From Agapanthus africanus (taxonomy: Eukaryota; Streptophyta; Magnoliopsida; Asparagales; Amaryllidaceae), in assembly GCA_030015575.1 (NCBI GenBank), contig CM057342.1:617921348-617985347 (forward strand): a DNA stretch of 64,000 nt. Reading direction: 5' to 3'. The position numbers and the translations under genes were made by a program. Shown piece after piece: positions 1-10,913 of this stretch. Each line of letters starts with the position of its first letter. The stretch's first letter is position 1. The notes beneath the pieces were generated by a model, which saw only the letters and a list, made by a program, of their open reading frames with translations, was not told the DNA's origin and did no database searches.

Positions 1-572
1 AGCGTGGTAGGGTAGTAATCTAAGCACAGTGGGAACTCACACGAGACAAATGACGATCTCAGGTCGATGAACTAATCTGTACACATGTCACCAGGGAATT
101 GCTATCCGACGATATGTATAATACCAACTAGCAGATTCCCGGCGAGTCCTATCCGGTGTACTCATAACCTAATGAGCACTTGTATACATTTTAGGTGATC
201 CAACTGACACCAGTGGCTTGTGAGACCGGCCACCGCCCCTCGTCGGGGTCTCGACTGTATACACTAGTCTACTCTGGAGTATCAATGCCCTGTCTCGAAA
301 CTCCCACGACTAGGGACACGTTTAAGGATGTGCTTACAGACCCCAGCTCCCACGTATATGATCGCCATCATACTGCTGGTAGTCAAGCAAGAATCCTATG
401 GTCTCTATCATCATGCAATAGTGAACTAAAGCATGTATACGATGATAAAGACAAACCAGATAACATATTATCATCTCGAGCAAGACTGTTATATCGGTAT
501 AGGTCATGCCTCAATCATTGCAATCACGTACCTGCGATCCAATAATTGACTTTGAGGGCACTATCTCTAACA
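1..572 (-). mobile_element. Partial LTR of Angela/BARE-like copia family, inverted
   Basis: Read on the minus strand, this stretch begins TGTTAGAGATAGTGCCCTC at 572 and matches the first part of the LTRs at 27906, 33372, 50987 and 56431. The shared blocks include the one around the motif CATCGATACTCC and the motif TGAGTTCCCACTGTGCTTTG. It runs off the left edge, so its 3' part is not visible. Its 5' terminus abuts the 86-bp repeats of a Tat-type element at 573, so it was inserted into that element in inverted orientation. It could be a solo LTR or one end of a full element; the window cannot tell. The short ORFs in it are not genes. Confidence 0.85.
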
Positions 573-1075
573 GAGGATCTCAAGCCCTCGTCGTGAGGCC
601 GCTGAGTTCCTTCATGCTCGGCGCATCCCAGCGGGCATCCTCCTGCCCATCAGACGCTGATGGTCTGAAGCCCTCATCGCTAGGCCGTCGAGTTCCTTCT
701 GCTCGGCGCATTCCCAGCGAGCATCCTCCTGCCCATCAGATGGTGAGGATCTCAAGCCCTCATCGTGAGGCCGCCGAGTTCCTTCCTGCTCGGCGCATCC
801 CCAACGGGCATCCTCCTGCCCATCAGATGCTGAGGATCTCAAGCCCTCATCATGAGGCCGCCGAGTTCCTTCCTGCTCGGCGCATCCCAGCGGGCATCCT
901 CCTTCCCATCAGACGCTGATGGTCTGAAGCCCTTATCGCGAGGCCGCCGAGTTCCTTCCTGCTCGGCGCATCCCCAACGGGTGTCCTCCTGCCCATCAAA
1001 CGTTGAGAATCTGAAGCCCTCTTCACGAGGCCGCCGAGCCTCTTCCTACTCGGCGCATCCCGGCGGGTAGCTTCC
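573..1075 (+). repeat. 86-bp tandem repeat, six units, in Tat 3' region
   Basis: The motif AAGCCCTC recurs at about 582, 668, 754, 841, 927 and 1013, giving a period of 86-87 bp. Each unit contains a CGAGGCCGCCGAG-like block, a CTCGGCGCATCCC block and a CATCCTCCTGCCCATCAGA block. Units differ by scattered substitutions and the last is the most diverged. The same period and related sequence occur in reverse orientation at 59040-59560, tying this segment to the same retroelement lineage. Tandem repeats in the 3' untranslated region are known for Tat-lineage Ty3/gypsy elements. ORFs through it exist only because the repeats lack stops. Confidence 0.9.
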
Positions 1076-2046
1076 TACCCAACAAAGACAAGGATCAAAG
1101 TCCTTCCAGACTCGACTATCCCTGGCCGGTAGCTTCCCTACTCGCAACGCCAGGGGTTAAGACCCTCGCCAAGATCAACCGAACAGCTTCCCTACTCGGT
1201 CATCCCCAGCAGGCATCCTCCTGTCCAACAGACGCTGCGGGTTTGTAGCCCTCATAACGAGGCCACAGAGCCCATCACATGCAGCGGATCCGAAGCCCCA
1301 ACAAGAGACATTAGGTCTATCCAAGTCTGAGTAATCCCCCTCGACTTCGGGGCTATGGAGATGCCTCCTTCTCACCAGCGCTTGACACGCAGACAGTCGC
1401 TTCAGTGACAGGATGCACAAACCGGCGCACTTTCCTTAAATGCAGAGATTTCCCCCTGATTCGCTGGCAGAAAAGGCAGCTGACAGCCCAGGGGCGCGCC
1501 CTGACGAAATCTTAGGAGGGAGCTCTCCCCGGACGGCTCGGCAGTCCACTCTTGGCCCGACCCGCCAGCTGGTCGGGACAAGAGTGGGGGGCTAATGATG
1601 ATGCTCTATATTGGCGACCTTCCAGATCAGGACACGTGGCAGATGACGTGTCTCAGAACTCAGAAGAGAGGGCCCATAGGGGCCGATTAGGCCACCCATG
1701 TACCCGACCTACAAGCACAAAGCTGGCTCACCTCAGGGCCCCCTGCAAATTGGCCTCCTCGGCTTCTCAGCTCGCCTCCGAGCTACCGCAAGACCAAGAT
1801 ACCTCGGCCCCATCAGTCTCCCGTCGAGACCATCTTCCTCGGTCCCTCCGACCGACCAACTCCACCACTCACAGACGTAACCGCCGCTCCGCAAATCTCG
1901 TCATGTGCAGATTCTCCGTCAGCAACATCCCACGTTCCACGCCATCACGATCCCCATTAATGGGCGATCCGCTCTTTACGCGGGCGTGACGTCGGGAGCA
2001 TAACTGCCGGCGAGATTCTCGCGCCTGCTGCTGCATGCCACCACCG

Positions 2047-2055
2047 CTATATAAA
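2047..2055 (+). promoter_or_regulatory. TATA box of Tat-type LTR
   Basis: CTATATAAA followed by a run of C lies about 310 bp before the LTR end. The same motif in reverse is found in the LTR at 22683-22691, so position and sequence are conserved between the two copies. Confidence 0.6.
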
Positions 2056-2362
2056 CCCCCATCACAGAGGGGTCAAGTAAGCCATTTTTTACACTTTTAT
2101 GCCGTTACTCTGCTCAGATCGCATCACTAACTTGAGCGTCGGAGGGTCCTTGGTGGTACCAAACCACCCCGGGACTTCTTTGCAGGTATTCGGCAACAAC
2201 TTCCTCACCTCACCTCTTCCTCCAAAAATCCACTGAGACCCACATGCAACGAAGGATAATCAGCTAAGTTCACCGCGAGATCAACGGAAGACAACATCCG
2301 ACGGAGGTCCGAAAAGCAGCCCCATCAATGCTGTTTCTCGTTTTGATGGCTGCTCTCTAACA

Positions 2363-2851
2363 TGGATAATTTATTGAATTAATATACATTGAGGGAATGT
2401 TCCATAAATAGATTGTCTTCCACGGCAGAATTTGCATGGCCGAATGATTTATTTATTTTTATGCTTAAGATTTGTAATTGCATAGGACTCTCCAAAATGC
2501 GCAAGCTGTTTGCTAAATGAAGAAAATTAAATTGCAGTTTTGATGCAAGGTTCATTATGAAATTCTTAATTTTAATAAATTATATACAGATCACATATAA
2601 CATGCGTGGTAGTAATAGGCAATGCAACATACATTTATTTTTATAAAAATTATTATTTACATAATTGTTGTAGATAAAAATACTGGTTATTTTGCTAAAT
2701 TTCAGAAATCAATATTTCAAGTAGTGCCTGATACTTTGTGGTATTTTACTGAAACATCCCCAAAACATTTTGTCCCCCTTTCCCCTTCCTCTTCAGCCCC
2801 AAATGCCCCACGCTCCTCCCCGAAACGCCCCGATCCACCCACGCACGCGCC
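2363..2851 (+). promoter_or_regulatory. Upstream region and 5' UTR of the AP-3 delta gene
   Basis: This AT-rich 490-bp stretch lies between the Tat LTR end and the AP-3 delta start codon. It becomes C-rich over the last 100 bp, as many plant 5' UTRs do. No convincing TATA box was found close to a likely start site. The retroelement LTR pointing at the gene from 490 bp upstream could contribute regulatory sequence; that is inference only. Confidence 0.4.
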
Positions 2852-5548
2852 ATGTCGTCCTCCTCCTCCTCCTCGTCCAGCCCTAGCCTCGTAGACTCCC
2901 TCCTCCAGCTGTCCCTAAGCGACCTGATAAAATCCCTCCGCGTCTCCCCCTCTCCCTCCCTCCTCTCCAGCGCCGTCTCCTCCTCCCTCCACGAGCTCCG
3001 CTCCTCCGACCCCCTCACCGTCTCCATCGCCCTCGACAAGCTCTCCTTCCTCTCCTCCCTCCACTTCCTCCCTCCTCCTCCACCCTCCTTCTTCTCCGCC
3101 CTCTCCCTCCTCCCCTCCCCTTCCCTCCCTCACAAGCGCCTCGCCTACCTCTTCTCCATCCTCCACTTCCACCCTACCTCCACCGACCTCCTCCCCCTCA
3201 CCACCCACCAGCTCCACAAGGACCTCCTCTCCCCCTCCCCCTCCCTCGCCCTCTCCCTCCTCTCCTCCGCCTCCTCCCCCGACCTCTCCCGCCACCTCGC
3301 CCCCGACCTCCTCCCCCTCCTCTCCCCCTCCCGCCCCACTTCCGTCCGCCGCAAGGCCACCTCCGCCGCCCTCTCCGTCCTCGCCCTCTCCCCCGGCTCC
3401 GCCCCCCTCCTCTTCCCCAAGCTCCTTGAAAACCTCGCCGACCCCGCCACCGCGGCCTCCGCCGTCAACGTCCTCTGCGAGCTCACCGCCACGGACGACC
3501 CCCGCCCCTACCTCCCCCTAGCCCCCGACTTCTACAGGATCTTAACCGAGTCGAAGAACAACTGGGTCCTCATCAAGGTGGTCAAGATCTTCGCCCGGCT
3601 CGGGAAGGTCGAGCCCAGGATCAGGAAGCGGGTGGCGGGACCGATCTGCGACCTGATCAACAATTCCAACGCCAAGTCCCTGGTGTTCGAGTGCCTGCGG
3701 GCGGTGCTTGTAAGCTTCCCGGAGGACGAGAGGGCCGTTAGGGTGGCGTTGGAGAAGGTGAAGGAGGGGTTCTTGAGCTCGGAGGAGGACGTGAATTTGA
3801 GGTATCTAGGGCTACACGCCCTATCGATGCTTGGGGCGAAGGACTCGGTGGCGGTGGAGGAGAACCGGGAGGTGGTGATTAGGTCTTTGAGTGATTTGGA
3901 CCATAGCATCCGGCGGGAGGCCCTGAACCTTGTGATGGGGATGGTGTTCGGGACCAATGTGGTTGAAATCTCGGTCCTTTTGATCAGTTATGCGATGAGA
4001 TCGGACCCCGAGTTTGCTAACGAGATTCTTGAAGCTGTACTGGTTACTTGTGGCCGGAATTGTTATGAGATTGTTCAGGATTTCGATTGGTATGTGTCGG
4101 TTCTTGGGGATATGGCGAGGAACACGCATTGCGAGAAGGGAGAGGAAATTGAACGACAGCTTGTGGATATTGGTTTGAGGGTGAGGGATGCGAGGCCGGA
4201 GCTCGTGAGAGTGGCTAGGGATCTGTTGATCGATCCTGCACTGTTGGGAAATCATTTTCTCGATAGGATTCTCTCGGCAGCGGCTTGGGTATCTGGAGAG
4301 TATGTCGAATTTTTGAAGAATCCGTTAGAGCTATTGGAAGCTCTACTGCAGCCAAGGACTGGTCTCTTGCCGTCGTCGGTAAGAGCTGTCTATATTCAGG
4401 CCGTGTTTAAAGTTCTTGTGTTTTGCGTCAGTTCTTATATTGAGCAGGTAGAAGCGAATGATACAAGTGATTTGGAGAGCGAGGATGATGCCAATACTTT
4501 TCAAAAATTGATGAATAAAAAAACACTGACTCATGAGTCTATCATGCACATGATAAATTTGGTTGACACGTCTGTCGGGCCTCTATTCGAAAGTGATAAA
4601 GTAGAAGTTCAAGAGAGGGCAAGGAATGTGCTCGGTTTGATTCAAATGATAAAAGAGATTACAGATTGGAAAACAGAGCAAGGTTTTAGGAAAGATGGCA
4701 AGATTCAAGAAATTGTTGGACTTGTGAAAGGGGCATTTTCTGAAGAGTTAGGTCCGGTTTCAGTAAATGCTCAGCTGAAAGTTCCTGTACCCGAGGGGAT
4801 CATTCTTCATGAAAATCTTGCTGATTTGACCACAATATTAGGCGATGATGATATTACTCCGAATACACCGGCCTCATTTTCTCTTAGGAACCATCATCAT
4901 AGAGAAATTGAAGACGAATGTGAGCCATCAGTTGAGTCAACTGCTTTGCTTTCTGAGCACCGTAAGCGACATGGCTTATACTATCTTCCTACGGAGACTG
5001 ATAGTCCCGGATCAAACGATTATCCAAAAGCTAACGACCCTTTATTATCAGCTAGCAATAATGATTCAACGGATGATCTTTTGAAGCTTACTGAGAAATC
5101 ACTGATCTCTAGAAAGGCAAAATCTTCGAAACCTCGCCCAGTGGTAGTGAAATTGGATGAAGGGGTTAGTCCTTCAACTTCTTTGAAACCCATGATGGAA
5201 TCAAAAGATGATAAGCTATCTGGTGCCATCCGAGACGTTCTTTTGGGAAATAAAGAAAAGATTCCAGCATCAAGATCAAAGGGTATACTAGTAGACAGTG
5301 AAACAATCTCTCACTCAAAAGAAAATGTGGGTGATATAGAAAAGGGGAGTTCAAGTTCAAGGAGTAGGCGTCATAGGCATGGTAAAGATAGGCATAGAAG
5401 TCCTCGGGAAAAAGAAGAGATCAAAGGAGAACATAAAAAGTCTTCAAGCAGTCATCATGAAAAACAAAAACACAAGCATAGAAAAAGAAGAGATGCCCCT
5501 TTAGATGTGGCTCCTCAAGCACCAGTCATACAAGATTTTCTTCTCTAG
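2852..5548 (+). CDS. AP3D: AP-3 complex subunit delta (adaptin), single coding exon
   Basis: The 898-residue product is the large delta subunit of the AP-3 adaptor complex, which sorts membrane cargo from Golgi/endosome to the vacuole. The protein opens with nine serines, then an adaptin N-terminal alpha-solenoid of HEAT/ARM-like helices (about residues 30-570), for example the NNWVLIKVVKIFARLG segment. An acidic/serine-rich hinge follows. A Ser/Arg/His/Lys-rich tail (about 834-885) ends in DFLL. The plant homologue (Arabidopsis At1g48760, about 870 residues, also one coding exon from memory) has the same layout. The ATG at 2852 is the first in frame before the adaptin domain. The reading frame is unbroken. 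The first 600 bases are almost entirely C/T on this strand with C-ending codons, and codons become A/T-ending downstream. This gradient also creates long spurious antisense ORFs. It is the only clearly intact host gene here. Confidence 0.93.
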   Translation: MSSSSSSSSSPSLVDSLLQLSLSDLIKSLRVSPSPSLLSSAVSSSLHELRSSDPLTVSIALDKLSFLSSLHFLPPPPPSFFSALSLLPSPSLPHKRLAYLFSILHFHPTSTDLLPLTTHQLHKDLLSPSPSLALSLLSSASSPDLSRHLAPDLLPLLSPSRPTSVRRKATSAALSVLALSPGSAPLLFPKLLENLADPATAASAVNVLCELTATDDPRPYLPLAPDFYRILTESKNNWVLIKVVKIFARLGKVEPRIRKRVAGPICDLINNSNAKSLVFECLRAVLVSFPEDERAVRVALEKVKEGFLSSEEDVNLRYLGLHALSMLGAKDSVAVEENREVVIRSLSDLDHSIRREALNLVMGMVFGTNVVEISVLLISYAMRSDPEFANEILEAVLVTCGRNCYEIVQDFDWYVSVLGDMARNTHCEKGEEIERQLVDIGLRVRDARPELVRVARDLLIDPALLGNHFLDRILSAAAWVSGEYVEFLKNPLELLEALLQPRTGLLPSSVRAVYIQAVFKVLVFCVSSYIEQVEANDTSDLESEDDANTFQKLMNKKTLTHESIMHMINLVDTSVGPLFESDKVEVQERARNVLGLIQMIKEITDWKTEQGFRKDGKIQEIVGLVKGAFSEELGPVSVNAQLKVPVPEGIILHENLADLTTILGDDDITPNTPASFSLRNHHHREIEDECEPSVESTALLSEHRKRHGLYYLPTETDSPGSNDYPKANDPLLSASNNDSTDDLLKLTEKSLISRKAKSSKPRPVVVKLDEGVSPSTSLKPMMESKDDKLSGAIRDVLLGNKEKIPASRSKGILVDSETISHSKENVGDIEKGSSSSRSRRHRHGKDRHRSPREKEEIKGEHKKSSSSHHEKQKHKHRKRRDAPLDVAPQAPVIQDFLL

Positions 5549-5642
5549 TTTGTTTGCTCTACCTAATTTGCGGATACCTAGCTGTGGTTTTGGAGAACAG
5601 TTTTTGTTTGTGTGCCTCATCATCGGTGTGCTGACTATGAAG

Positions 5643-8600
5643 GTAAGTTTTTGATAACCCTTTTCCCTCTCCCTTACTATGTATGGTACAAATTATTGTT
5701 TCAATGTTTCGTTTACTGAGTTTCTCCAAAAACTTTAATCTGGAATACTTGTGTCTCATTTAATATCTTAGAATGCTACACTACAATATTTTTCTCTTAC
5801 ATGGTTATGTATGAGGGAAAAATGGGTCCAACTTTCTAGACTTGAAAAGCAATAGGAAAAACTCCCTAGGCAAAAGATCTAGTGAAAAACTCCCTAAATC
5901 CAAAAAGTTATAGGTTCATGTTCTTATAGTACGACCAACCACTTTTTACTTTTTAATATTCATATATTACCCCTATCAACCACCGGCAGATAGCTGCTAT
6001 ATTTAGTAGGTAAACTGCTACATTTAGCAGATAAATGCTACATTTATCATATGTAGGAGTTTACACAACTGCTACACTTAGCAGATAACTGCTACACTTA
6101 TCAGATGTAGCAGTTTACATAACTGTTACACTTAGTAGATAACTGCTATATTTATCAAATGTAGCAGTGTACACGTTAAATATAGCAGTTTACGTGCTAA
6201 ATGGAGCAATTAGCTGCTAGAAATTGATAAGGGTAATATGAGAATATTAAAATGTAAAAAGTGGTTGGTTGTACTATAGGGACTTACATATATGAACTTT
6301 GGGTATTAAGGAGTTTTAGCAACCTTTAAAAGGCAAGAGACCTAATCCTATTCTTTTTTGGTCATAGGGAGTTTGACCCATTTTCCCCTATGTATTTACT
6401 GCAAATTTACAAAAGATAGACTAGGAATATTTTTCTGAAGACATTATTTTTCAGTTCTGGAAGAAACCTGGAACACTTCCAAGTGATAATATAATTAGGT
6501 GAAACTAAATATGACTGCAAATTCTTTGGTTTAATGGAATATAACTTGAAATAGTAATCCCTACTTAATTACAATTATGGTTTGAAGACAAAAATACGAT
6601 TGTTGCATTCTGACACAGTTGCATAATATTACGCACAATAATACTCTAAGAAGACAAATTTAATGGAAAAATGTAAGATCAGCATCACAAAATGTTGCCC
6701 AAAAGTAAAATGAGAAAATGTGTAAACTTTGAGAAATGTGGATGTTAGGCATGACCATTTCATGATGTAAGCTCCTGAGCTACCTAGCTATAAATTGGTT
6801 GAAAGTTAAATGTGCCTTAAATAGACCGTTGTTTAATATACGGATTCATGTTACCACATCAATGTTGGTCCGTAATAGGCTAATAGCTAAGATGTTGTTT
6901 GAAGCCAACTCATTTGATATTTAAATTGTCACTTCTAGGAAATTATCCAAGTCATATTTGGTTGCTGTAACATAGACAGATTCTTTTGGCATGATGGAAC
7001 AAACCTTGAAGTTTACTTCATATACACTTGTCCAATCTCCAATTAGATTTCTATATTAGGTCTTACATGTATTTATTAGTTATTAAAAAGACAAGTTATG
7101 GTTTAGTGTAGTTTTCTTATATTTACCAGTAATGAATAAAGATAACTTTATTAGAGAAGGCCTTAAAACAATCCATCTTGTATATGCGCTCGTTCCTTGC
7201 GTTAATTCCTGTTCCACTTAATAAACAATTCTATGAAATTTGCAAGAATCCGTCATTAGCTGTGATAATATGGAGAGGATATATTGGTCATTTAATATGT
7301 TGTAATAAGCCATATAAATCCCCATGAAAGCCCCGCCTTAGTATAAAACGCCATCAAGGCGTTTCACTTTTGTATAAAGGTATAAAGCCTTTATGCTGCT
7401 TTAGAGGTTTGAAACCCCATGTTGACTTCGTCATGTGCTTAGAGCCCTACTTAAACCCGCTCTTTAGAAGGCCAAAATCAAATTGTGCCCTTATTGCATT
7501 GAAATTATGAACTATCACATTATTTGATAGACTTACATTAGAAAATGTTTATTTTAGTTGTTCAGGGACTATTTCTTATGATTGAGATCTTGATAGGGCT
7601 TAACTAGTGATTTTGGTTTGGTTTAGTGATGTATTTAATGCATTTTTATGTAGGAGTTAACTTTCTTATAGAAAAACATCTAGCAGATTGAAATGTTTTC
7701 CAATGGAAATATTTTAAGCCAATAACACTAGAAAATGTTTAAAATTGTGAAATATATCACAAGAAGAAATATGATACAAATTAGTTTCTCTCATGAGTTT
7801 TCTTAAGTTATTCTAGTCACTTATGTTGTTGTTGCAAGGGTAGTATACATACAAATTTGGGCACATGCCATTTCTTTTAATATATTATTAGTTGTGAGTG
7901 GGTAAACATATTTGGTATATACCCAATGGAGTCTTTGACAGTGATCTACAGGTTCAAGTAACAGATATACATAAAATAGAACATTAGAAAGAGGCCAAGC
8001 CTGATTCTGACAGTTTAACTACTGTTTTTTAACAGTTTCATCTGAAAGAGGCTAGACGATTTGGAAGTCTATCCAACAAATTTGATACCAATCTTCTTGG
8101 CGTCCTCTTAACCAGATGCTAATTTAACAAGATTAATAATCAGCCTACTCAATATAATAATCAACTTATTTGCATTGGAAGGAAAGCAGAAAACGTTCAT
8201 ATGATTTGAATAACCAGGTACAATTCCTTAGAAAACTATTCAAAAAGTTGCTCAAATCAAAGATTCCTCATCTAATTTCACTTGAAATCTTAAGAGAGAA
8301 GCAAGTGGTGGAAAGCCTTACTCTTATAAGGAAAGAGTTATTGTTGTTTCATGTGTATCGGACGGGTGAAGAACTAATGCCTTGATATTCTTTGCGGATT
8401 TCATATTGAGTGAATATTAACGAGGTAAATATTAGCCGCCTTAAGCTTTTTTAAAGATGTAGATGATGATTTCCTGCTTGGATTTACTCTGTTAATAAGA
8501 ATACCAAATTCTTGGACAGTCGCCGTCCAAATAGATCTTATATGGATACCAATGTTCTAATGTCGAATGTTAGTTTTGTAGGAAATTTCCATGTCGGATT

Positions 8601-10330
8601 GTAGAAGTTGGGATATATAGCGGACATTTAGTAAAATAACGTTTGTCATACATGAGTGAAAGCTGTCTTAAATGTGATCTTAATAAGCTATATATTTATT
8701 ATATATCATAACTATCATCTAGCTAATTTAATATATTTATAAATTTATAGACGATCACACTCACATTAAACTTAAATAGGTTAATATCACGAAATAATTA
8801 ATGATAAAAAAACTCTTTAAAAATATTTGTAAGTGAAAGTACATGTAACATTCTTGGGACTTGGTGCGTTCATTGCGTTGCTACCTAGCAATATAATATA
8901 GCCAAATAAATAAACAAACAATGAAGAACCATTTCATTCATGTTTAAAATTTCGGACAATGTAGGGCAATAACCAATAAGTCAGGTAAAACACAGCATAT
9001 CTGTTTATTGACCAACAATATAAAGTACACTTGCTTGTATATCATGGAGGCCAATGCTTATAAAAGACATTGCATGCGCTATGTGGGGACATAAAGGATA
9101 GCACATAAGATATATATTTGTACATAAATTTCATTATATGCTTCATGAAATCTGGTATGAAATGAATATGATATTCTATTTAATTTATATGGTTATGTAT
9201 GGTTGTGGAAGAAGTAGAAGCATCAATTCGAGTAAGTATGCGAAGCCTATCAATCTCAGTGGTAGACGGTGTTAACGTGTATTTTCATGATTCAGTTTAT
9301 TTAAGGATTAGTGCCATAATATAGTTCCTTCAGAACCCCAAAAATATGTTATATCATAGGATGAAGAATAATCAGAACCTTGTTTTATAAAGGTTTTAAT
9401 TTTTTGTTGCCTAGTCTTTTAACAATAAAGGAAAAAACCCTATTAAGCAATCTTCAAATCTTGGAGTCTTGATACCAAATCTATGAATGAGAAAAAACTT
9501 TATTCTTGGATGCTTGGGACTTGAGGCAAAGTAGAAGAGGAGGTTAAAAACAATTTGAAGCAGAGGAGAAGACATGATCAAAAGAGTTCGGCAAAGAGTA
9601 CTCGTTGCTGCTGCCGCTGCCACATAAATGAATTGTTCTGCTACCGCCGCTGTCACATAAATGAATTTGTTCCGGTACCACCGCTTCAATTAATCAATTC
9701 ACCAATTTTTTGCCGCCGCCGCTTAGATCATTTTTTTATTTTTTTGATTTTGTTTTTCTTTCTTTACGATGTAAGAGGATTAGGGCTTTTGACTTTGATA
9801 CCATGTAATTTAAATATTTTGAGAGAAAGATACCCCAACAATACGTTGATTTCATATTTATAGAATTTTAAATTGGCTCTATATGCAAAAGTTCATATAT
9901 TGATACTTTTACATAAAAGTCTAAACAACTGTACAAATTACATAGAATATCATATTTATTTCCTATATAGTTCAAAGTTCATCACTAAATAACTAGACCA
10001 TATCGTTTATATCTGCTTATTGGGGCAGATTGGCAGTCGATGAAAGGCAAGTGACAAATGTGGAAATTATTGGTCATTGATTCAACTACTTGAGGTGGTC
10101 AGTTTGATCTTTGAAGTATTCCATAGTCCCTACATATATTTGAATTGAATCTGATCCTCCAAATCGCTTGGACCCATAATGTTCATCCCCCTTTGAAAGA
10201 TTTTATTTTCACCAGTTTGTGTTTATTATGTTCAACATCAATGATTAAATATTATTCTAGTTGTTTACCTTGAATGTCAAATTCACATTGTCTCTTGGAT
10301 CAATTGTTGGTTTTTTTTCTATGATTTTAG
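5643..10330 (+). other. Putative 4.7-kb intron in the AP-3 delta 3' UTR
   Basis: About 94 bases after the stop codon lies a strong plant splice donor (AAG/GTAAGTTTT, intron starting 5643). The best acceptor found downstream is a T-rich tract ending ATGATTTTAG at 10330. Between them the sequence is AT-rich and without recognisable coding domains. It includes a foldback MITE (5815-6388), an odd GC-richer patch near 7330-7450 with inverted GGCGTTT/AACGCC motifs, and a short duplicated GCTGC/CACATAAATGAAT unit near 9605-9680. The small ORFs at 8170-8385, 9411-9689 and 9555-9863 look like chance. If the splice is not used, this is simply intergenic DNA and the 3' end lies nearer 5650. Confidence 0.4.
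5815..6388. mobile_element. Foldback MITE with internal short tandem repeats
   Basis: The left end (GGGAAAAATGGGTCCAACT) is matched in inverted orientation by the right end (AGTTTGACCCATTTTCCCC). The similarity continues inward through CTCCCTA and AATAGGA blocks and through CAACCACTTTTTAC against GTAAAAAGTGGTTG. The flanks TATGTATGA and TATGTATTT agree at 7 of 9 positions, so a 9-bp duplication is possible but imperfect. The centre (about 5985-6200) repeats CTGCTACATTTAGCAGATAA-like units several times. No coding capacity. A Mutator-type MITE fits best. Confidence 0.75.
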
Positions 10331-10870
10331 GCTCTTACTAAACCACTATCTCCTAAAGCGCAAGTTCCTCTGTCATTGTATGTTTACTTGAAGCTTGAGC
10401 CTTACTTAGAGACAGAGCCGACAGATCAGCATATATTTCGATGTACAATTGCCATTTTTTTTGTGCTCGGCAAATACTATTGTGAACTGTCAACCAGCCA
10501 ACACGTATATTTATTAGATACTTCAGGTCAGGTTACGGTGATACGTTATAAAAGTTATCGTTGCTTTTACAGTTGGGCTGCTTGCTTGTTGTTAGTAAGA
10601 TTTTTGTGATGCGGAACCTCCAATTTGGCTAGTCAACTTGCACCCTTGAGTCCGTGACTACAACAAGTTTACTCGAGCAGTCAAGATTCAGTCAGTAATT
10701 TTGTTTGTTGATGATCAAGAGACCAGCACCAAGTTATGAATCATCTTACCTCTATTATGATGATTGGAGGTTCACAGTTATATCCCCTTTTTGTTTTGGA
10801 TTTTCTGGGGGCATGTGAACAATTATCATTCTTGATAGGATTTTTGATGAATAAAATGCCCTTTTGAAGC
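10331..10870 (+). other. Putative last (non-coding) exon of the AP-3 delta transcript
   Basis: The stretch starts directly after the candidate acceptor at 10330 and contains an AATAAA signal at 10850-10855, just before the truncated Sirevirus LTR begins. An open frame of about 95 codons runs to about 10609 but matches nothing I recognise and follows the true stop of the delta protein. The role as a 3' UTR exon is inferred from splice and polyA signals only. Confidence 0.35.
10850..10855 (+). terminator. Candidate polyadenylation signal AATAAA
   Basis: A canonical AATAAA in a T-rich context lies about 60 bp left of the first retroelement sequence. It could end the AP-3 delta transcript if the 3' UTR intron is real. 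Confidence 0.35.
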
Positions 10871-10913
10871 ATTATCAACCTGAAGTCATTAAAGTGTGGA
10901 AAATGTATGTCCT

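Larger units (their letters stand above)
573..2362 (+). mobile_element. 3' end of a Tat-lineage Ty3/gypsy element with LTR
   Basis: The segment holds the 86-bp repeats, a GC-rich spacer (about 1076-1470) and an LTR ending in CTCTCTAACA at 2362. The LTR start is not clear; a TG near 1472 after a purine-rich stretch is one candidate. It carries a TATA box at 2047. The block from about 1500 to 2200 has a reverse-oriented counterpart at about 22530-23300: a GGTCGGGT-type imperfect palindrome, a block with GATGACGTGTC, the TATA box and a GCGTCGGAG motif. No gag or pol lies to its left inside the window because an inverted copia LTR interrupts it at 572/573. The outer flank of the LTR (2363 on) is the upstream region of the AP-3 delta gene. 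Confidence 0.7.

Noticed and set aside
506-1070. ORFs through 506-919, 612-842 and 852-1070
   Set aside because: Generated by the 86-bp tandem repeat, which lacks stops in several frames; no domain.
573-1075. CRISPR-like array
   Set aside because: Units are contiguous 86-bp repeats without spacers, in a plant retroelement.
2915-3492. Long minus-strand ORFs rich in Gly/Glu or Arg/Glu opposite the AP-3 delta start
   Set aside because: They are the antisense of C/T-rich Ser/Leu/Pro codons; the sense frame is a recognised adaptin.
8170-8385. 71-codon ORF in the putative 3' intron
   Set aside because: Lys/Leu-rich AT-driven frame with no recognised domain and no supporting signals.
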